This document shows, in pieces, positions 56,340-64,000 of a stretch of 64,000 bases of DNA (positions are counted from its first letter, which is position 1; each line of letters begins with the position of its first letter). This DNA comes from Rhizophagus irregularis (Eukaryota; Glomeromycota; Glomeromycetes; Glomerales; Glomeraceae), in NCBI RefSeq assembly GCF_026210795.1, contig NC_089454.1:1984001-2048000 (forward strand), given 5' to 3'. The notes under the pieces are model-generated. The model ran no database searches, was not told the DNA's origin, and saw only the letters and a program-made list of their open reading frames with translations. A program made the position numbers and the translations under genes.

Positions 56340-59300
56340 TTTACGCAATTACATATTCCAGTAAAAAAAAAAAATTAAATTTCTTTTTGGTAAATGGGAT
56401 GGACATTTATTAATATTATTACATTATTATTCCTTACTTTATTATTACATTTACTTTTTTTTGCAATCAAACATATAGTTGTTGAGACGATGTGTGTGGG
56501 GAAGAAATTATGTATATATTTTTTTTTCACTTGTTTATTTCACATAATTTAAAACCTCATCTCCCCTTTCCCTTTATTTCTTTTTTTTCATCACTTTCCC
56601 CACGCGCGAATTTTTTCTTTTTTTTTGATCTTTTCACCTTAATGTGTATAGTTTTCATTATCTCCTTCTTAAACAAACAAAAGTCCAACCGTCTCACTCA
56701 GCTTCCTATAATCATCAATTATGTTTATTATATTTGGGAAATGTTAGTAATTAATCATTAATTATCAGTCCTTTCAATCAAAGTAATCAAAGTGAAAAAA
56801 GTATATTATACGGTAAATATTCCATCGAAAAAAAAAACCTTTACGTTTGATGACCTATATGTGTAAGAAAGAACAAACACGCTCTTTTGTTAGGATATGG
56901 GAAATTAAAAAGTTCCCTCACATTATTTCGTTCTTTTTAAAATCAAAATTTTATAGACTTATTTATTTTACCTCGCTCATTTTCTTTCTTTTTTTTTTAA
57001 AAAAAAACCAAAAAATAAAAACTTTTTATCCTTTTAAAATCTTATTTATTCTCATCTCTAATTATCCTTTACACCTTAACTTTCACATACTAGTCTTTGA
57101 AGGAACTTATAAATATTTTTCCAATTCTTTCATAAAAAACTTCATTTGCTAAAAAATGTTGGATAGTTTGGAGAGGTGTTTGTATATATTATACATATAT
57201 AAAAAATTTTTGGTGGATTCTTTTTTTTTCCTGAGGTTTGTCAAGTTTTTTTTATTATATTAATACTTCCCTTTGCCATTTTTTTCGTTCATATTTGGCT
57301 TCGCCGTCCGTTGAGCGCGAAATTAACCGAGAACAAGGAAATTGAAACGAAACCCTATAATATTAATACTCTTTAAACAAAAAAAAAACCAACCAGAAAA
57401 AAAACAAAAAAAAAAAAATTTTATATACATTTACTTAACCTTTTTATTATTCAATACATTTTGACTTCTTCGATTGAGGTATTCCTTAATTCGATAGAAT
57501 GAAAAATATTTTAATCATATATTTATTAAATAAAAAAAAAATTATTAATAAAATATTTATATAATAAGATTTTTGAGTATATTTAATTATTTTAGGGATA
57601 TTTTTTTGTTTTTTTCTTCTTTTTCTTTTAAATGTGATTGAGAACTTTAAGGATGGAAAAAATTGGTGGCAAAAATGGTGAAAAAACCTCCCCTCGAAAA
57701 AAATCATTACCTTTAATTGTATTTGAAAGGGAATATATATCGTATACATACTCTTTTTGGAGGGAAAAAAAAGTACATTGTTCAATTCTGTGATTATTTT
57801 TTCGTAGTATAATTTTTTTTTCTTTTACATTTTTCTTTTTAATTTTTTCAAATATTTATTATGGATTTTTTTTTTAAAAACTTTTCGTGTAATTTTTTTT
57901 CCATAGAGAATTTACGTGTTTTTAAAAATTAATATTTGAAGTGGTTAGGGAACTTTATTTATGAAAGTTTAATTGTATAGGAAGGAATGAATCGATCAAG
58001 TCTGGATTTATGGCTAAAAAATTTAAGAATGTAGCAAAAGGAATTAAAAAATTACGAAAAATATCGGTTGTACATCCGAAAATTTTTCGGTTTATATTTT
58101 TTTTTTTCATACTACAATTTAAATTAATAATATCCAATAGAACCCAAACTTGTCGATATATTCATTACAACCTTTCAATTCTGATTCGTTCTTTATTTTA
58201 ATCATTTCCTCTTAATTAAAACCAACTTCCACTTTTCCTTATTTCTCAAGAAAATTATTAATGACCTCTTTGTCTAATCAAATCAAATATTTCTTTTTTT
58301 TTAAAAAAAAAACGTTTTTTCATTTCTTTTTATGTTAATAAAATATTTATTGTAATCATTTTTTCTTTTTTATCAAAATCGTTCATATTTTTTTTTTGGG
58401 TTATTTAAAAAAGAAATTGGCAAATGGCAAAAAAAAAGGAACAATGGTATTTACATTTTATTTCGATTTTCTTTTTCGATCGGTTTAATTATTATTATTA
58501 TTCATTCGAATTATTTATCGCATATAATATTTATTATTTCGTTTGTATATTTTAAATTATTTTTCAAAGAATAATTATTATTATTACAATAATATTATTT
58601 TTTTAAGTACAAAAAAAAAAAATTAAGCATTTTAAAAATAAAATAATTTTTTTATTCTTGTTTTTAATTAATTATCATTTAATTCATTTATTAGAGTTTG
58701 TGAACAATTTGGGATTGAACATTGGGGCGGGAATACCCATTTTTTAAGAACATTTTTTTTTTGTTCGTTAAAATCGGGTAAAAATCATTTTTTTTAAATA
58801 ACTGTTAAGGTTCATTTATTTGTTTTGGCATTTTTTTTTTTCATGTACATAATTAATAATTTTATTTAATGTATAAAAAAAAATGTATGTTTTATATTGT
58901 AATATACATTAAATTGCACATGTCATAATAAAAAAATGGTTCGTGATACTTTTGATACTTTTGTGTAAAAAAAAAAATTTAAAACAATAAAAAATGATCA
59001 ACTGATTATTGATGATGAAAAAAAAATGATTTATCTAAAAAAATAGAAGAAATAGTTTTTTAAATTTCAAGTTTTTTTTTTTTTTTAAAACAATACTTTT
59101 TTTTTTTCTAAAAAAAAGAAAAAAAGATTGTTTGATCAGTTGACGAAAATCCGAAAAAATTCAACCAATCCCCAATTCCCCAATTAAATCTAATAAAGGT
59201 TTTATTAAGTTTCATAAAAAAATAAAATAAAATAAAATAAAAATAAAAATAAAAATATATTTGTGTTCGTGTAATGAAAAAAATTGTATGTGTTGTAATT

Positions 59301-60680
59301 CCGAAATTTCACCCGAAAAAAAAGAATATTTTTTTTAAAAAAATCTCATCTTTTTTGTCAAATAATAAAAACCTGTTTTTTTAAAAAAAAAATAGAAAGA
59401 ATTTTGAATAGAAGTTTAATAGTAAAAAAGAGGAATTTTTTTTTGTAGAATTTATGAAAAAAGGAATATTCTTTTTTTTAAGAATGAATGAAATAAAGTT
59501 TTTTTTTTTTTTTTATTTTTAAAAAAAAGATTTTCGAATAATATTTTATTGAGATTTTTATTTGAAAAAGTTTTTCGAATTTAACTTGCATTACATTACA
59601 TACAGTACATAAATTATTTTTTTCCATTTAAAGAATTTCTTTAGTTACATTCTTGAAAAAGATTTTCACATTGATATTTTTCTAAATTAAAAGTAGAAAT
59701 ACCCCTAACCCCTTTTATTCTTTTTATTTTTATTACTTGATATGTTTTTTTATTTTTGATAAAAAAAAAAAAAAAAGGAAAAAAAACCCCTAAAAAAAAA
59801 TATATTTCAGTGTAAATATTTGTAATATTTGTAATTATGTATATAAATAATTATTCACGAAATTTCCGACTGACATGATAGTGACAATGTGACATCCCCC
59901 CTCCCCCTTTTTTTACTTCATTTTTTTTTATAACCAAAAATAATTTCTTTTTTTTTTAAAATAGAATCTTATTATAGTACTTGTAAAATAATATTTTTTA
60001 TTTTTATTTTATTTTTTATTTTCTTTTCAGGATTTTTATCCTGTTTTTATGATGACAGATTGGGGTGGATAAATTTTTTGAGGGGTTAAGAAGTAAGAGG
60101 AGGGAAAGATAAAAAGACTTTATTTAAATTTTTATTTTGTTATTTTGAGGGTAGTAATTAATATTTGTGAATGTTTTTAGGCAAACACATAAATGCGAAT
60201 TAAATGAAATTAATAATTACTTCTTATATCAAATATATCAAGCATCATTGTGTATGATCATCGCGTTAAAATGGTGTCAAAGAATTATGTAATTTTAACA
60301 AATAACAATATAAACAGAAATTTCCCATATTTAATAGTTAATAATATTTAATATTTATATAATAAATATATTATATATGTATATACATTGTAAAGGAAAA
60401 AAATAAAAATAAAAAAATTATATAGTAAATATGTTATGTATATATTAAAAGATCGGATAGATCGGATCAAAAAAAAAAAATTTACAAAAAAGAAAGAAGA
60501 AAAAAAACTTCCTAATATAGAACTAGAAAAAAAAACTATCAAATATATCAAATATCCTTAAAATAGTAATCAACCATATATTTCTATACATTATCTATCT
60601 AAAAAAAGAATAATAATGAAAAAAAAAAAATATTATTGTAAAAAAAACCAAATCTCCTTTTCAAAAAAAAATTTGACTCA
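56340..60680. other. 4.3-kb gene-free, homopolymer-rich stretch
   Basis: No gene is supported. It is exceptionally rich in T and A runs of 7-20, including symmetric TnAn switches at about 56990-57008, 58294-58312 and 59376-59392. A short (AAAAT)n stretch lies at 59219-59255. The open frames here (56492-57152, 57486-57785, 57955-58201, 60348-60551) are low-complexity Phe/Ile/Lys products. The left part is the LRR 3' UTR and the right end that of the (-) gene at 60681. Confidence 0.55.
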
Positions 60681-60968
60681 TTATTTCACATTCTTATCCG
60701 CCTTTTTTTTATCATCATCATCAAATACAGGTCTTAATTTATCATCCCAAGCATAAGGTGTTCTACGTCTTTTAACTTTTTTCTCTTTTTTTTCTATAGT
60801 CGGTAACGTACCAAATTTAACATGTTGTTGATCTTCTTTATCACCACAAAGTTCTTTGGTTGGATCAATTAATGTATCTTTGATCGGTTTGGGTTCATCA
60901 GCGAAAGTAGTTGATAAATTATCATGTTTATCTCCAAGTACCGAACTTGATGATGTTGATGTTGCCAT
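60681..60968 (-). CDS. Small hypothetical acidic/basic protein
   Basis: A single exon encodes 95 residues, starting MATSTSSSSVLGDKHDNLST. The frame has normal codon variety, unlike the surrounding homopolymer DNA, and an A-rich start context (caaaaATGGC). It is predicted disordered: a Ser-rich start, a charged middle, then KKEKKVKRRRTPYAWDDKLR and a DDDDKKKADK tail. The basic run could serve as a nuclear signal. I do not recognise the family. TPYAWDDKLRPVF looks like a short linear motif worth comparing with other Glomeromycotina. Confidence 0.6.
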   Translation of the reverse strand: MATSTSSSSVLGDKHDNLSTTFADEPKPIKDTLIDPTKELCGDKEDQQHVKFGTLPTIEKKEKKVKRRRTPYAWDDKLRPVFDDDDKKKADKNVK

Positions 60969-63913
60969 TTTTGAAACTTGTTAAATTTTTTCGTTCTCGT
61001 TTTTTTGTACTCTTATAAATAAATAAAAAAGAGAAGTGTAATATTTTCAAGTACGAGGTAAAAAAAAAAGTATATTTTTTGATTTAAAAATAAATTGATT
61101 TTAAAAGTTTTTAAAAAAAAAGAAATTGAAAAAAAAAAATTGGATAAAAGAATCGGATTTTTATAAGTTTACTTGGCTGTGACGTTTGTGACGTTATTCT
61201 ATTATTCCATTCATTAAGTCATTAAGTATTACGTATTATCGGAAATTATCTCACACTAAAAACCAATGATTTGATTATATAATGATGATGATGATATAAT
61301 ATTCAAATGATAATATTCAAATGATTTGATCAGAAGTTCACAGCGAAAAATAAAGTTAAGAAAGGTAAGAACAAAACAATATGATATATATAGTATATTT
61401 TACAATACAAAATATATATATATTTATTATATATATATATTCCGTATAATTAAATAGAAAAAGATTTTTAAAATGAATATAATAAAATAAGTAAAACAAG
61501 AAAAAAAAGGAAACAATAAAAATTTTTATTTACAGAACTACAAAAGGTATTAAACGATACAAACGATTTTTTTTTTCTTTTTATGATATATAAAATGAAT
61601 TAAATAAAAATTGATAAATAAATGAAGATCTATTATTATAGAATTTTTCCATCGGACAAAATAATATAATATAATGGAAATGAATATTTTTTTTTTTAAA
61701 CAATGAAAAATTCTTCAAAAAAAATCTCTTATTTATAAAGCAAAAATTAGAAATTCGTGAGAAAAATTAAAAAGCCATCGTAATTGAATATATTGCCACG
61801 TTTTTTAATATCATAATCATGAATTTTTAGTAATCTTTTAAATTTAACCAAAAAAAGTAAACTTTACGGAGAGATCCGAATGATACCTTTCAAACTAAGA
61901 TTTATTTTATTATATAAAATTATTTTTAAATGAAACTAACTGTATTAAGTAATTTAAATCGACTTTAAGAAGAATCTGGGCTTATGATGTTGGATTACTA
62001 ATTGTTTCTTAATGATTATTGAGTTAATAAACTAACTAAAATTTGAAGAGATAATTCCTTAAAAGGATAAATATATTTTCTCGAAAAATCATAGAAAATA
62101 AATATTACACGCATATTGTAAATTCATATTTGATCGTCGGAATTATTACGAAACTTCATTAATCCCACTATGGTAAGAATGTTACTAATTTACCAGTTCA
62201 AATTTTAATATTTACATATATCTTGTAAACGCATTGTAAGGTGCATTGGCCATTGGTGATTGATGATGTCCGGTTTTGACCTGTAATCCCTGTAATCGTC
62301 CAGTAATCGTAATCGTAATCGTTCGGTAATCGCTCGGTAATCAGAGTTTCCCCCATTTTGAAAACGCCGATAAGCAATCTTTAGATAAGATTAGCTGATA
62401 ACAAAATTGGAGATTAAGCTGCTGTTGAATTTAGAAGATTATAAACCTAAGTCCCTTTTTTATATATTTTAAATATATTTTTATATAGCACTCTATTTAC
62501 TACTACTATATTACTAAGAATGTAACTCACCATATCAACCAATGTTGTCCATATCCTTCATGTCCTTCATTCGTCAGTTAAAAACCTTGTTAAATTCTGT
62601 CGATACCATTGTTATATATTTAGAGAGAATTTGTGAAGCTGTTACCGTTATACAATAGATATGAAGTTATCAAATGGATAACCGGTATTTGATGTGAACA
62701 AAAATGCGAACAAAATTATGGAAACAACATGATGCCTCTTATGATTATATCGTCTGAAAGGCTATCATAGTAAGACCACGCTGTTTTTGAAAGTTATTAC
62801 TGATTTTGTGCATAAAGAACTGTATTAGCCCTACAGTTCTCTATCAATCTAGTGATGGATAATAATAGCGGACAAAACATATATTAATCAGTCTTGCTAC
62901 AGAAGAAATGCGAACCTCTGATGAATTCTAAGGTCTTTACTTGAACAACTTGAACAAAAATCCAGAAATAAATAGAGATTGATGTGTGATGTTCAGCAGA
63001 TTTCATGATGATTTTTTATATTCATATTTCACCAGCATCGTCAAGCCAATGTTGGATCATATCCTCTTCAGAATATTAATATATGGTAAACTTAGTACCC
63101 TAAGATCCAGATTCCCAGATTTCACTATTCTATTTCAAAAATTATACAATTTGTTGTTCGCTGATACTTATTAACAAGATGATTGATGAAGTTAACATAT
63201 ATTACACAACATTTTAAGCAATAAATTCAATAAATTAGTAAGAAACTTACTTGAAGTGTGTTTGCGCGTAAATACACAAAAATATTAAAAGGTAAATATT
63301 TGTTCCTTCATTCTTCGTCAATTAGCAATGATAATTTCATTTAATTTACGAAAATCTATAGTAAGATAGCAAGTAAAATATGTAAAATTAATTTATTATA
63401 TTCATTAATTATTTAAAATTACTAAACAACTTGTTATTCCTTGTTTACCTTCATTTATTTAAAAGATTTGACAGGGAGAGAAAAATATCCTCAAAAAATT
63501 CTATATCACGAAATATTTTTTTTTTTTAAAAAAAATTTTTTTTTTTGCTGCTGTACACTCCGGGGATAATTTCCATTAAACATCAGACTACGCTGAATAT
63601 CAAACGCGGAGTGGTGTAAAAAGGTGTTGGGTTTGTAGTAGGTTATTAAAAGATAGGATAAGTCTCCTCAGAGTAAGATATTTAGGATAGAGTCGTATCG
63701 CTTGAAAAAATAATAATCGTGTATATTACTTCATGTATCACGGAATCTTTGTATTTACTACAAATAAAAAATTCGCATCACTTAATATTTCTAGTATGTC
63801 AATTTACAAGGCAATTAGGGATGAAACAGATCGGTAAGTTAGATTGATAACAAAGATCTGGATTATTACTAATTTAGGGCAATACTCTTTTGCTTCAGCT
63901 TCGACCTTCAAGA
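60969..63913. other. Gene-free stretch with microsatellites
   Basis: No gene is supported. It contains an ATGATG run near 61284, (TA)n runs at about 61387-61440, and a GTAATCG-based repeat at 62281-62345. A T12A8T12 tract lies at about 63516-63550. A 62-residue plus frame at 62986-63174 (MMFSRFHDDFLYSYFTSIVK...) has no recognisable family. Confidence 0.5.
62281..62345. repeat. GTAATCG-type microsatellite
   Basis: About eight imperfect copies of (c)gtaatcg, with interruptions such as tccagtaatcg and ttcggtaatcgctcggtaat. The base composition is unlike the surrounding A/T-rich DNA. Confidence 0.75.
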
Positions 63914-63924
63914 AATATATAAGT
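63914..63924 (+). promoter_or_regulatory. Candidate TATA box
   Basis: ATATATAAGTA lies about 65-75 bp before an ATG at 63988, in sequence of raised G+C. The leader between them is pyrimidine-rich (ttttctctctac). This is a plausible core promoter for a gene that continues beyond the window. Confidence 0.35.
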
Positions 63925-63987
63925 AGGAAGTGAGCGTAGGAGGATTCGATTCTTAAAGGAATCATTTTCTCTCTACAATTCATTATT

Positions 63988-64000
63988 ATGGCCAGTGAAC
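63988..64000 (+). CDS. Possible gene start cut by the window edge
   Basis: Only ATG GCC AGT GAA C is visible (MASE). Support comes from the TATA-like motif and pyrimidine-rich leader upstream and from ATGGC, a favourable start context. No product can be named. Confidence 0.3.

Noticed and set aside
56492-58201. Several 60-100 residue frames in the stretch after the LRR gene
   Set aside because: Phe/Ile/Lys-rich products of T and A runs without domain or codon signal.
62986-63174. 62-residue plus-strand frame (MMFSRFHDDFLY...)
   Set aside because: No recognisable family and no supporting exons; insufficient evidence for a gene.

Overview
The window looks like nuclear DNA of an arbuscular mycorrhizal fungus (Glomeromycotina, most like Rhizophagus irregularis). 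The evidence is the very high A+T content with long homopolymers, short GT-AG introns in almost every gene, fungal/opisthokont housekeeping proteins, and transposon proteins of types I associate with Rhizophagus. The species call rests on recall of those families, not on a search.

Layout. (1) 1-8.7 kb is repeat-rich: a palindromic satellite at the left edge, a long-TIR MITE, and a large decayed DDE-type transposase gene that carries a second small MITE with a clean 8-bp target duplication. (2) 8.7-30.5 kb is a gene-dense island of eleven spliced genes: Mpo1-like dioxygenase (-), CCDC77-like coiled-coil protein (+), pyruvate kinase (-), ribosomal protein eL39 (+), PDK1-type kinase (-), She9/Mdm33 (-), Dpy-30 domain protein (+), Arp10 dynactin subunit (-), SAP-domain membrane protein (+), indoleamine 2,3-dioxygenase (+), RWDD2-like protein (+). 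I resolved exons for all of them. In every case the exon lengths sum to a multiple of three and the splice sites are GT-AG, so the models are well supported. Several are divergent pairs sharing 0.2-0.8 kb promoters. (3) 30.5-54.7 kb is a transposon graveyard: hAT, LINE, MULE, pogo/Tigger and Helitron remnants plus several MITEs, many nested with readable target-site duplications. (4) 54.7-64 kb holds an LRR protein gene, a small hypothetical gene and long gene-free, homopolymer-rich DNA. A possible gene start sits at the right edge.

The host genes belong to different processes: glycolysis, translation, AGC kinase signalling, chromatin, dynein/dynactin transport, mitochondrial membrane, tryptophan and lipid catabolism. 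I see no pathway cluster. The most interesting non-genic signals are the nested insertion history at 34.4-37.8 kb, a roughly 110-125 bp core recurring inside or beside structurally different inverted-repeat elements, and the palindromic satellite.
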